Shown here: positions 32,828-41,035 of the stretch, in pieces | Layout: the number at the start of each line of letters is the position of its first letter | Numbering within the stretch: position 1 is the first letter of the stretch | NCBI RefSeq assembly: GCF_016890225.1 | Contig: NZ_JAFELM010000028.1 | Span: forward strand, 124,001 to 188,000 | DNA length: 64,000 nucleotides | Source: Bacillus suaedaesalsae | GTDB taxonomy: Bacteria > Bacillota > Bacilli > Bacillales > SA4 | Direction of reading: 5' to 3' | Made by a program: the position numbers and the translations under genes | Notes under the pieces: generated by a model | Database searches by the model: none | What the model saw: only the letters and a program-made list of their open reading frames with translations | What the model was told of the DNA's origin: nothing

Positions 32828-33441
32828 TACAGTTCTCCTTTAATTTCACGCACATTTCCAATAATATCCATCTTTTCACCTTGAATAAATATACCGTCAC
32901 CGTCATGAAGGCAGAAAATGGTGTTTTGATGATGTTCTCCCAATAAATTGAGTTGGTCGTTCCAATGCGGCAAGACCTCAAAATCTACTAAACCAAGTGA
33001 AGTTAAATCTTTTAAATCTACAAGATTATCATCTAACAAATGAGCCATATCAATTGTTTTGGACATTAAAATACTTCCGGCACTAACGCCCATCAGGATT
33101 TTCCCCTCTTTAACAAACTCTCTTATTAAACACAACATGTTACTCTCTCGCAGCTTCTTCAAAAAATAAAACGTATTACCTCCAGATAAATAGATGCCAT
33201 CACACATTTTAAGATCTTTGATAAGTGACTCATCAAACTCTTCGTCTACATCAAAGTACAATAATTCATCTACGCCAACATTCTTAAAAAAATCTTGTGC
33301 ATTATCAAAGTATTTTCGTGTTTTATCAGATCGAGACGGGATATATCCAAGTTTAAAGGTTTTACCTGAGAACAAACTTTCTAGCTTGTCCTCTATTTTT
33401 TTGTTTCTTGTTAATTCACTTAATAATACGAGTGTTTTCAA
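32827..33441 (-). CDS. Peptidase E-like (S51) hydrolase
   Basis: 204 residues. The class I glutamine-amidotransferase-like fold with a Ser nucleophile: MGVSAGSIL (Ser120), LSGGNTFYFLKKL near 86 and His near WNDQLNLLGEHH. It splits N-terminal Asp dipeptides or a related amide. Heads an operon with a ceramidase-like amidase and an SDR, so an acyl-amino acid or cyanophycin-like substrate is possible; inference only. Confidence 0.85.
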   Translation of the reverse strand: MKTLVLLSELTRNKKIEDKLESLFSGKTFKLGYIPSRSDKTRKYFDNAQDFFKNVGVDELLYFDVDEEFDESLIKDLKMCDGIYLSGGNTFYFLKKLRESNMLCLIREFVKEGKILMGVSAGSILMSKTIDMAHLLDDNLVDLKDLTSLGLVDFEVLPHWNDQLNLLGEHHQNTIFCLHDGDGIFIQGEKMDIIGNVREIKGEL

Positions 33442-33549
33442 TATATGCTTCCTCCAACGAACGATTCTTCAATAATTATCACATAAAATTTGACTTTTGT
33501 AGCAAATAATATTCAAAATATTGGTAAGAACAATTAAGGAGCATCCAAC

Positions 33550-34296
33550 ATGATGTTAAAATTTGACCATCTCGTACACTTCTCTACTTCTCCTTTAAAA
33601 GCAGCTGAAGAATTCTCTTTACACGGATTTCAAGTGATCCCAGGAGGAAGTCATCCAAATTGGGGAACATACAATTCGTTAAGTTACTTTCCTGGATTAC
33701 GTTACATTGAATGGATTGGGATTAATAAGATGTCGATTGCCTCTACTTCGGATAACCCGCTCATACAGCAAATTGTGCATGATTCTTTCAAAGGTGAAGG
33801 CTTTTCACAAATTGCATTCCGAACAGATGATATTGAAGCATTGGCTACTAATTTGACTGAAAAAGGATTTACCACCATTGGTCCGATCCAAGGAAGTAGA
33901 AAGCGTGAAGACGGTACTGTCCTCGAATGGTCCATGCTTTTTATTGATGATCAAGAGTTGCGATTGCCATTTTTCATTCAATGGGGCAAGCGGGATGAAG
34001 AACGAGATAACGATCTGCAATCTTTAATGAATCACGAAAATGGTACGCCTTCCTTCTCCTTTGTTGGTTATGCTGTAAAAGATGCACGTAACTTTGCGAG
34101 AAAACTTTGTAATATTGTTGGCGTAAAAAAGCTTGATATTTATCAAACTTATTCCGAAATAAATGTAGATGGGATTGGAGTTCGTTTTTATGAAAAAGAA
34201 GGAAGTCAAAGGCCAATGTTAGTGGGGATAACGGGTGTGAATGAAGAAAAAACAATCGAAATAGCTGGTGGAAGGTATCACTTACTCCGCGTATGA
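33550..34296 (+). CDS. VOC family protein, Glyoxalase_3-like
   Basis: 248 residues. FDHLVHFSTSPLKAAEEF at the start and GGSHPNWGTYNSLSYF with YIEWIGI are the pattern of the glyoxalase-like domain found in Bacillus YwbC-distinct, two-module VOC proteins; the C-terminal half repeats the fold weakly (FVGYAVKDARNFARKL). Function unknown. AAGGAG lies nine bases before the ATG. Divergent from the peptidase E operon. Confidence 0.8.
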   Translation: MMLKFDHLVHFSTSPLKAAEEFSLHGFQVIPGGSHPNWGTYNSLSYFPGLRYIEWIGINKMSIASTSDNPLIQQIVHDSFKGEGFSQIAFRTDDIEALATNLTEKGFTTIGPIQGSRKREDGTVLEWSMLFIDDQELRLPFFIQWGKRDEERDNDLQSLMNHENGTPSFSFVGYAVKDARNFARKLCNIVGVKKLDIYQTYSEINVDGIGVRFYEKEGSQRPMLVGITGVNEEKTIEIAGGRYHLLRV

Positions 34297-34352
34297 TTTA
34301 CTTAATTTGTGGTTAAATTTTATAAGGTAGAATGGACGAAAGGGTGAGATAA

Positions 34353-34499
34353 TTGAAAAAAAGTGAACATGTGAGAAATTCAGTAATTATTGTATCTAAC
34401 GAAGAACGCCTCAAGGAACAAAATAGACGTGATCGTGATTCGTTTATGGAAGATAAAGCAATGGATGCACAAATTCGTGGTGATTTGAATAAGTTTTAA
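34353..34499 (+). CDS. Small highly charged protein (48 aa)
   Basis: TTG start at 34353 with AAAGGGTGAG just upstream. The product (MKKSEHVRNSVIIVSNEE...) has many Glu, Arg, Asp and Lys residues and is probably a helix of cytoplasmic type. It sits between the glyoxalase-like gene and a strong terminator, so it is transcribed. I recall similar tiny charged proteins in Bacillus of unknown function but cannot name one. Confidence 0.5.
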   Translation: MKKSEHVRNSVIIVSNEERLKEQNRRDRDSFMEDKAMDAQIRGDLNKF

Positions 34500-34504
34500 A
34501 TTGG

Positions 34505-34537
34505 AAAGCCGTCAAGCTTGGTGCTAGCGGCTTTTTG
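34505..34537 (+). terminator. Terminator after the 48-aa gene
   Basis: AAAGCCG (34505-34511) pairs with CGGCTTT (34528-34534), followed by TTGTTTTT. Confidence 0.8.
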
Positions 34538-34629
34538 TTTTTAATTGGTGAATACTATTAGTTAGTTCGCAAGTTGTTCGGGTTTAGATCGCATAATTAA
34601 AAATCGGGAGCATTTCTCTAAACTAAAAA

Positions 34630-34646
34630 GGTGCCTACATGGCACC
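34630..34646 (-). terminator. Terminator of the PNPOx-like gene
   Basis: GGTGCC-TACAT-GGCACC hairpin three bases after the stop codon, followed on the minus strand by TTTTT. Confidence 0.8.
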
Positions 34647-34649
34647 AGT

Positions 34650-35102
34650 CTACTTCAAATATTCTGTTAATAGTTCATTAACTTCATTGTCTAGCTTTTC
34701 AATCAGCTTAGGATCGTACGTTTTTTCGTAAACGGGCTCTTGAACAATTTTACCACCATAGAAAATTGCGTCTTCTACTTCTTTCACATCAACTGTAATC
34801 ACACGGTACTTCATTGATTTTTCTTCTACGTCAGATACGGTTGCGATTCCTTTGATGGAATAGTAGCTTTCGTTTGCGATCACACCAAGTGTAATCTTTG
34901 GGTTGTTTTCTAGGTTTGTAATGCTTGAGCCTTTATGACCTGTTGCAATGGCAACCTTTTTTCCGTCTTCACTTGCTTGTACCCATGATACGGCACTCAC
35001 TTGTGGTTCACTATCTGAAGTAACCGTTATCATTGATACGATCACTTCTTTTTTTAAGGCTTCGACAAGATAATCTGGTAATGTTTCAAAACTTTTTGGC
35101 AT
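34650..35102 (-). CDS. Pyridoxamine 5'-phosphate oxidase family protein
   Basis: 150 residues. The FMN split-barrel fold is shown by PDYLVEAL-x-KEVIVSMITVTSD near the N-terminus, PQVSAVSWVQ and SSITNLENNPKITLGV. FMN or haem/F420 binding is possible; the family includes many flavin-binding proteins of unknown role. Single gene with its own terminator. Confidence 0.82.
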   Translation of the reverse strand: MPKSFETLPDYLVEALKKEVIVSMITVTSDSEPQVSAVSWVQASEDGKKVAIATGHKGSSITNLENNPKITLGVIANESYYSIKGIATVSDVEEKSMKYRVITVDVKEVEDAIFYGGKIVQEPVYEKTYDPKLIEKLDNEVNELLTEYLK

Positions 35103-35206
35103 ACCTAACGCTCCTTATGATGTAAATATTTCCTCTTAGTACTTATCTATGCATAGTATACCCTACACGTTTCTACAAAGAAACCAATTTGTCTTCTTCT
35201 ATGTGT

Positions 35207-36046
35207 TTACTTTAGTTTCTGTAAAAATATACTCTCCCAAATTCTCCATGGGAGGCTATTTTTCAACGTAATTCCTGTTTTTACACCTTTACCGACCGGG
35301 TATCGTAAATCTGGAGAAGGAAGACTTGCAACTTTTACAATCGTACTTGCAACTTCTAGAGGATTCCCATAGTTTGCTTCATTCTGCTTTAAATGATCTT
35401 CAATTTTTTTCATTGTTTGAAAATAAGGTGACGTTTTTTGCAATGATTTTTCAGCTACCTTTTTTCCTGTCGACCAAATATTCGTTTGAAATGAACCTGG
35501 TTCTACAAGTGATACATTCACTCCAAACGGTTTCATTTCAAGGCGTAATGATTCACTCCAACCTTCAAGAGCATGCTTTGATGCGATATAAGGTGATAAT
35601 CCTGGAAAGCCTATTCTCCCACTAATACTACTCACATTTATAATGTTCCCAAACCCTTGTAATCTCATTATTGGCAAAACAGCTTGTGTAACTTGTATCA
35701 CACCAAATACATTCGTTTCGAATTGCTCGCGATACTCTTCTATTGGAATTTCTTCTACAAATCCTGCTCCAGCATATCCTGCATTGTTGACTAGTACATT
35801 TATTCTCTCAAACTGTTGTACATACTTTTGGAAGTTTTGAACAGACTCAGCACACGTTACATCTAATTGGGATATATGAATCAGGTCTTCTAGACCTTTT
35901 ACTTGAGCCTGTTCTATCAATACTTTTCCCTTTTCCACATTCCGCATCGTCGCCAACACGTCATATCCATGTTTCGCAAACTCCAGGCACGTTAACAAAC
36001 CAAAGCCACTAGATGAGCCTGTTACGATGGCAAGCTTCTTTTTCAA
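35207..36046 (-). CDS. SDR family oxidoreductase
   Basis: 279 residues: TGSSSGFG (9-16), NNAGYAG near 88, Ser140 region NVSSISGR, Tyr153-x3-Lys157, and EPGSFQTNIW. Long C-terminal part as in classical 'extended' SDRs such as YdaD/DltE-type short dehydrogenases. Substrate unknown. Single gene. Confidence 0.9.
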   Translation of the reverse strand: MKKKLAIVTGSSSGFGLLTCLEFAKHGYDVLATMRNVEKGKVLIEQAQVKGLEDLIHISQLDVTCAESVQNFQKYVQQFERINVLVNNAGYAGAGFVEEIPIEEYREQFETNVFGVIQVTQAVLPIMRLQGFGNIINVSSISGRIGFPGLSPYIASKHALEGWSESLRLEMKPFGVNVSLVEPGSFQTNIWSTGKKVAEKSLQKTSPYFQTMKKIEDHLKQNEANYGNPLEVASTIVKVASLPSPDLRYPVGKGVKTGITLKNSLPWRIWESIFLQKLK

Positions 36047-36132
36047 TTAACTCTCCCCTTTATGTAAACCTCTATTCATAAACAATGTTACTAGTTCCTG
36101 ATTCAAAAATGAGCCTTATGTAAAACACAAAA

Positions 36133-36157
36133 ACATTACTCCTGACATGAAGTAATG
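36133..36157 (-). terminator. Terminator of the YiaA-like gene
   Basis: CATTACT...AGTAATG inverted repeat; TTTTTG follows on the minus strand. Confidence 0.65.
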
Positions 36158-36208
36158 CCCTTAATCCTTTTTTCATTTTTACAAAGCTATTTCACAACCT
36201 AGATTTCT

Positions 36209-36679
36209 TTACTCTCTTTCTCTAGCCCTTTGAGCATCTCTAATATTTTTTTGAACTGTTATGGCTGCAAATACACTCAATACAAATGCCATCGCATAAA
36301 ATCCTTTTTCACTTAATACAATACTTCCTGCATTGTATAAACCAATTGTGATCAGTGAAATAGATACAATAAATGCGAACCAACTAATACCATAATAAAT
36401 ACTAGTAACCGGGATTCCCTCATCTTTATCTCTTACTGCTTTTTGTAATGATACAGCGGAATAAAGCCCGAATACTAAAACTGCAAAATAATACCCTTTT
36501 TCGTTCAATTCCATCGATGCATTAAACAAACCGATGAGATATGCAGCAACTCCTACTAATAGCGCTGCCCAAGAAGCACCTTTAAAGGCAGCAGTCGGCT
36601 CTCCTTCTTTCCCCTCTACCTTCATTTTCAAATCATTTTGTTTACCTTTTTCTATTACAACCTCATTATCATTAGACAT
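36209..36679 (-). CDS. YiaA/YiaB family inner membrane protein
   Basis: 156 residues from ATG 36679, eight bases after GGAGG (the frame opens at a TTG inside that site). Two copies of the YiaAB two-helix domain: [25 protein letters not shown] with its helix partner, then [25 protein letters not shown] (both given in pattern), ending in [12 protein letters not shown]-like charged tail. Membrane protein of unknown function; single gene. Confidence 0.85.
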   Translation of the reverse strand: MSNDNEVVIEKGKQNDLKMKVEGKEGEPTAAFKGASWAALLVGVAAYLIGLFNASMELNEKGYYFAVLVFGLYSAVSLQKAVRDKDEGIPVTSIYYGISWFAFIVSISLITIGLYNAGSIVLSEKGFYAMAFVLSVFAAITVQKNIRDAQRARERE

Positions 36680-36821
36680 TGATGTCGCCTCCAACTTTTC
36701 ATTTATTGACTATTTAAGATAAATTTGATTTCCATAACAGGTGTACAAAATCGCAATGTAAATATTGTTACTCGATTTCCCTTCATTTTTATACACTTGG
36801 TGGGAATATTATTCTTGTTAA

Positions 36822-37358
36822 TTATTTTGCCTTTGAGAAGTCGTACACATTATATTCACCATTATTTGAAGAAAATCGCAAAATATTTTTGTCTTCGGGT
36901 ATTCCGTTAAAAAATGCACCCATGCACCCTGTTGTACATAGGTGGCCCGCTATTAATATGTTTACCTCTTGACCACAATACTCACTTTCTAAATCTTTCA
37001 TAAAGTTAAATACTCTATGTAGAAAGGTTGAAATATCCTCTATTCCTTTATATACATTAGAATCAGGTAACGGACCATGCATCTTGACTTCTTCTTTCTT
37101 TAAACGATCTGCTTCTCCTAAATCAAACACATCAAGACGCGCATCTTTTATAGCATCCTTCTTAGAAATCAATTCTGCAGTTTGTACTGCTCGTTCTTGT
37201 GGAGATGAGAAAACATGGTCAAATGAAATGTGACCAAGTCTTTCTCTTAAAAGAATAGCCTGTTTTATTCCGACCTCATTTAAGGACTCGCCAAAACGCC
37301 CTTGCAATCTACCTTCTTTATTCAAATCGGTTTGTCCATGCCTTACTACATAGATCAT
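36822..37358 (-). CDS. Histidine phosphatase family protein
   Basis: 178 residues. Catalytic RHGQTDLN (His8) at the N-terminus, GRLQGRFGESLNEVG, SSPQERAVQTAELI with the Arg pair, and the second His in IAGHLCTTGCMGAFF. Acts as a phosphoglycerate mutase-like phosphatase; substrate unknown. AGGAGG before the ATG. It lies 12 bases after the small membrane gene at 37371, so they may be one operon. Confidence 0.88.
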   Translation of the reverse strand: MIYVVRHGQTDLNKEGRLQGRFGESLNEVGIKQAILLRERLGHISFDHVFSSPQERAVQTAELISKKDAIKDARLDVFDLGEADRLKKEEVKMHGPLPDSNVYKGIEDISTFLHRVFNFMKDLESEYCGQEVNILIAGHLCTTGCMGAFFNGIPEDKNILRFSSNNGEYNVYDFSKAK

Positions 37359-37370
37359 AGGTTCCTCCTC

Positions 37371-37640
37371 TTATTCAAATAGCTTAATCTGATACAACAA
37401 TAACTGAAAGATGAAGAAAGAAATAACAGGAATTACTGAATGTATAACTACATAGATTAAGACTCCTTGAATCATCCCCTCTGAAACAAGCCCTTGCAAA
37501 CTCCCTGTCATAAGAAAAGGAATTAAGATACTCAAAGATAAGCTAAGTATTAACTTTACCCCTCTTCTTTCCACTGCTTTTCCTTCAAGAAAACACCCTA
37601 CGCTGATTAACACTAAAAGTCCCATTAATATAAACGTCAT
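37371..37640 (-). CDS. Small hypothetical membrane protein (89 aa)
   Basis: Three hydrophobic segments (about 2-18, 28-46 and 58-82) with a basic loop EGKAVERRGVK between the first two. No family recognised. It comes 12 bases before the histidine phosphatase gene. Confidence 0.5.
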   Translation of the reverse strand: MTFILMGLLVLISVGCFLEGKAVERRGVKLILSLSLSILIPFLMTGSLQGLVSEGMIQGVLIYVVIHSVIPVISFFIFQLLLYQIKLFE

Positions 37641-37766
37641 GCTAACACCTGCTATTTTAATAGAATTGAATGTATGGATGGAGCCAACCTACAATCTTAA
37701 TTAATGTAATTTCTTTAACCTTCTATAGATAGAGAGCTAGTAAATCCTCTATTATCTATAAAAACT

Positions 37767-38042
37767 TCATTCTGTTTTCCTAGCTTGTTTTTCAAGGAGT
37801 TGTTTGAATTGTTCTTGTGCTTTTGGATTATGCGTTAAACGTTTTACACGCCTCTCACTTTGCAGGTACAAGCGCACATTGCGATTAACGTTAAATAAAC
37901 GACGATATCTTTCATTTTCATTGATCTGTAAAAACCAATCGTATTGTTTTAACCCTTCGATATGTTTATCTATTTTTCTCGTATCTAAACTCACTTTGCC
38001 GGAATAGGCTGCTTCTAATAAAGATAGGATAAAATCAAGCAT
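37767..38042 (-). CDS. Hypothetical soluble helical protein (91 aa)
   Basis: Charged, helical and rich in Arg, Lys, Gln and Leu: KQYDWFLQINENERYRRLF and YLQSERRVKRLTHNP give it a nucleic-acid or protein binding character, but no named domain is seen. Its start overlaps the Nudix gene stop by eight bases, so translation is coupled and the two act together. Confidence 0.55.
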   Translation of the reverse strand: MLDFILSLLEAAYSGKVSLDTRKIDKHIEGLKQYDWFLQINENERYRRLFNVNRNVRLYLQSERRVKRLTHNPKAQEQFKQLLEKQARKTE

Positions 38043-38508
38043 TGTAACCCCTCGAATGAATCATCTCCATATACTCTTCTATCATTTTACGGTGACTGCC
38101 TATCATTTTCTCAGGAAATTCTTCTGGTTGGAAAAAATCAACTTTAATTGATTCCTCCAGGTCAACGACCAATCCACCCGAGAAATCCTTTGTATAGTAA
38201 GCTGTTGTTACCACATAAAATTCATCACCATTTTCAGCTTTTATAAATTGGTCCTGACCAGAATAGACATTCAGTAATTGTAGGTTTTCAACATATAATC
38301 CCGTTTCTTCAAACACTTCGCGTTTCGCTACCTCTTCGGTTGATTCTCCTAATTCCATTAGTCCACCAGGTAGTCCCCAAACACCATTAGGGAATTTTCT
38401 CTGTTGAAGGAGTATTCTCCCTTGCTCATCTGCAATGATGACAACAGAACCTACAAAAATTAATGGTCTGTGGCCGACTAGTTTTCTTAATTCTTCAATA
38501 TAACCCAA
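38035..38508 (-). CDS. NUDIX hydrolase
   Basis: 157 residues. The Nudix box GLMELGESTEEVAKREVFEETGL (GX5EX7REUXEE pattern, about residues 49-71) is complete. TTG start with AGGAGG eight bases upstream. Hydrolyses a nucleoside diphosphate linked to another moiety, for example ADP-ribose or 8-oxo-dGTP. Coupled with the downstream 91-aa gene. Confidence 0.9.
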   Translation of the reverse strand: MGYIEELRKLVGHRPLIFVGSVVIIADEQGRILLQQRKFPNGVWGLPGGLMELGESTEEVAKREVFEETGLYVENLQLLNVYSGQDQFIKAENGDEFYVVTTAYYTKDFSGGLVVDLEESIKVDFFQPEEFPEKMIGSHRKMIEEYMEMIHSRGYNA

Positions 38509-38519
38509 ACGTCTTCCTC

Positions 38520-38811
38520 CTATTTTCTTGGTACGTATCCCAGTATTTCTTTCGTTTCTTTGTCCATATATAGTGTTACTGGTCCTAGAAGGACATCATC
38601 ACTTGTTTTAAACGAGATCACTAAAGTCCTCTTGGTCAATCATAAAATCTTCTTGTTTTTTAATCTCATAAACATTTGCTCGTTTCCAGTTTTTAATAGA
38701 TACCCGAGTTGGTTCTTCTAAAGATTCATAAGCAATTTGGATTTCATCTGAATACTCGGTGTTACATGCTACTAAAATAAATAATAATAAAATGCTTATT
38801 AGCTTCTTCAT
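38520..38811 (-). pseudogene. Small lipoprotein gene with a frameshift
   Basis: From ATG 38811 a signal peptide with lipobox LFILVAC leads into a soluble domain, and the frame ends early at SDLV-stop (38608). In the next frame the sequence continues as TLVISFKTSDDVLLGPVTLY...GYVPRK, ending at 38520 in a natural C-terminus. The change of frame lies between about 38635 and 38655. The parent would be about 97 residues, a membrane-anchored lipoprotein. Follows the racemase gene by two bases. Confidence 0.65.
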
Positions 38812-38813
38812 AC

Positions 38814-39512
38814 CTATTCATTCTGTCTAAACGCATGATTTACTGCCTCAATCGCATGAATCATTGTTGTATCAAACAACGGTATATCTGTGTGTTTTTG
38901 TTTTACTAACAATCCAATTTCTGTACAACCTAATATGATGCCCTCTGCTCCCTCATCAACTAGACGATTAATGACTTTGAGATAGTACTCTCTTGACGAT
39001 TCTTTTATTATTCCTAAACATAACTCTTCAAAAATAATTTGATTTATTATTTCTCGTTCCTCTAATTTTGGAATAACAGAATCAATTCCATTCAATTGTA
39101 ATCGAGATGTATAAAAGTCCTGTTCCATTGTATATTTCGTTCCGAGTAACCCAACTTTTTTCAAACCTGATTCGTTAATCTGTTTTGCTATTGTATCCGC
39201 AATATGTAGTAATGGGATGTTTATTTTTTGTTCAATCACATCACTCACTTTATGCATTGTATTCGTACAAATAACAACACAGTCCGCACCTGCCAGTTGC
39301 AAAGAATAAGCAGCATTTGCTAAAACCTCACCAGCACGATTCCATTCTCCTTCTAGCTGATATCTTTGTATTTCTGCAAAATCAACACTATACAATATAC
39401 AGTTAGCTGAGTGTAGTCCTCCGAGCTTTCTTTTCACTTCTTCGTTCACAATTCGATAATACTCAGCTGAGGATTCCCAGCTCATTCCGCCAATTAACCC
39501 AATCGTTTTCAT
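38814..39512 (-). CDS. Aspartate/glutamate racemase family protein
   Basis: 232 residues from ATG 39512 (AGAGGG upstream). Catalytic cysteines in VICTNTMHK and IILGCTEIGLL, both on the typical Asp/Glu racemase-hydantoin racemase scaffold; N-terminal GLIGGMSWESSAEYY is the hallmark of aspartate racemase (RacD/YgeA type). Converts L- to D-aspartate or a related amino acid. Overlaps nothing; the pseudogene follows two bases later. Confidence 0.87.
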   Translation of the reverse strand: MKTIGLIGGMSWESSAEYYRIVNEEVKRKLGGLHSANCILYSVDFAEIQRYQLEGEWNRAGEVLANAAYSLQLAGADCVVICTNTMHKVSDVIEQKINIPLLHIADTIAKQINESGLKKVGLLGTKYTMEQDFYTSRLQLNGIDSVIPKLEEREIINQIIFEELCLGIIKESSREYYLKVINRLVDEGAEGIILGCTEIGLLVKQKHTDIPLFDTTMIHAIEAVNHAFRQNE

Positions 39513-39648
39513 AAAAATCCCTCTTTCCATAAGATGTAGTTTCTACAATATTCCACATTACTTAATAGATTCCTCCTACCCTTCAAATAAAGGAAAATAC
39601 AAGTTACATGTAGAATCCTAATAAAATGTCAACTTAGGAGGTATTATC

Positions 39649-40419
39649 TTGAATAAACAACAATTACTTGATATTTATACAAAAGAACAGCGTATAGAAG
39701 CCAATCATCCCGGATGGGAGCGAATTGTGACAGAACACACCGTTCGGAATGTCTCTATGTTTGGAGAAAAGGGATTTGTTATCTATTCAAACTTAAATAA
39801 AGAAAATGTACATGCAATCATTGATCAAGAGATACAGTACTTCAAAAGCATCTCTCAAGGGTTTGAATGGAAATGCTATGACTATGATCAACCTGATAAC
39901 ATAAAGGATATCTTAATTGAAAAAGGATTTACTGTGGAAGATCCTGAAGCTTTGCTAGTATTAGATATTGAATCTAAGAAAGACTTACTAGCCATGAACA
40001 TTTCACCTGAAATTGTCAGAATCACTGACGACAAAGGCATTGATGGTATTGTTTCGCTTGAAGATGCAATCTGGAATGAATCACATGCCGAACTTGGAGA
40101 AAGGCTGAAGCGTGATTTGAAGGATGACCCTGAAAATCTCTTGATTTATGCTGCAATAATTGACGGAAAAGTTGTGAGTGGTGCTTGGATGTACTTGCAT
40201 GAAGGAACTTCGTTTGGAAGTCTTTGGGGCGGTTCAACTCTTCCGGAATACCGAGGAAGAGGCATTTATACGTCCTTAATCGCCATTCGCGCTCAATATG
40301 CGTTGAAAAAAGGCTATAAATTACTAACGGTTGATGCAAGCCCTATGAGTGCCCCTATTCTTCAAAAACGTGGATTTGAATTACTTGCTTATTCATATCC
40401 TTGTAACTCACCAGAATAA
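39649..40419 (+). CDS. GNAT family N-acetyltransferase (two-domain)
   Basis: 256 residues with TTG start preceded by AGGAGG. The C-terminal half (about 130-250) is a GNAT: VSGAWMYLHEGTSFGSLWGG, acetyl-CoA loop LPEYRGRGIYTSLI and MSAPILQKRGFELLAY. The N-terminal half is a degenerate GNAT-like module, as in known long acetyltransferases. Substrate unknown; single gene, converging on a HIT gene. Confidence 0.85.
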   Translation: MNKQQLLDIYTKEQRIEANHPGWERIVTEHTVRNVSMFGEKGFVIYSNLNKENVHAIIDQEIQYFKSISQGFEWKCYDYDQPDNIKDILIEKGFTVEDPEALLVLDIESKKDLLAMNISPEIVRITDDKGIDGIVSLEDAIWNESHAELGERLKRDLKDDPENLLIYAAIIDGKVVSGAWMYLHEGTSFGSLWGGSTLPEYRGRGIYTSLIAIRAQYALKKGYKLLTVDASPMSAPILQKRGFELLAYSYPCNSPE

Positions 40420-40424
40420 ACGAT

Positions 40425-40463
40425 GAGTCGTGAAAGGTTTTAGTCCATTTCACGACTCTTTTT
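40425..40463. terminator. Bidirectional hairpin between GNAT and HIT genes
   Basis: GAGTCGTGAAA pairs perfectly with TTTCACGACTC, then TTTTT on the plus strand. The last codons of the HIT gene lie in the 3' arm. Confidence 0.75.
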
Positions 40464-40859
40464 ACGTTCATTTACATTACTTTTAAACAAATGACGAATT
40501 CCTTTTCCCGCTAACGGTTCATCCTCGAATCTAGGAATGACATGGAAATGGGCATGAAATACGTGCTGTCCAGCAACATCCCCACAATTCCACCCTAGGT
40601 TATAGCCTTGTGGTTTATGGGATTCATCAATGTATGCCTTCACCTCATGAAGAAGTGAATATGTGGCATCCCATTCCTCACGTGTTAAATCAAACGCTGT
40701 TTCTCGATGTTGCTTTGGAATAATTAAACCCGAACCTTCTAAAATACTCCCTTTTATTTGAACTGAATCAAGTTGAATAAATATACAATGTTCATTGCTA
40801 AACAGAATATTTTGGTCAGGAACCAGCTCTAAATGACAAAAAACACAATCTTTATGCAT
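40440..40859 (-). CDS. HIT family protein
   Basis: 139 residues with CVFCHLE at the N-terminus and the histidine triad HVFHAHFHVIPR near 98-109, plus GYNLGWNCGDVAGQ. This is the Hit/Hint-type branch of nucleotide hydrolases (ApnA or AMP-lysine type). Single gene, no T-box, unlike the HIT gene at 18895. Confidence 0.88.
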   Translation of the reverse strand: MHKDCVFCHLELVPDQNILFSNEHCIFIQLDSVQIKGSILEGSGLIIPKQHRETAFDLTREEWDATYSLLHEVKAYIDESHKPQGYNLGWNCGDVAGQHVFHAHFHVIPRFEDEPLAGKGIRHLFKSNVNERKKSREMD

Positions 40860-41035
40860 GATTTTCTCCTTTGTTTTGTTAAAAATATAATTCTATTAAA
40901 CTCTCTACATTCCTCCTTTACCCAGACAATTACTTTTGGGAGTAATTTATTGTTAATCCAAGAGTAAATAAACATTGCTTTATAACGGAATTATATTTAC
41001 TATTAAAAGTAACAATGAAGAAAAGAGGGATTATA

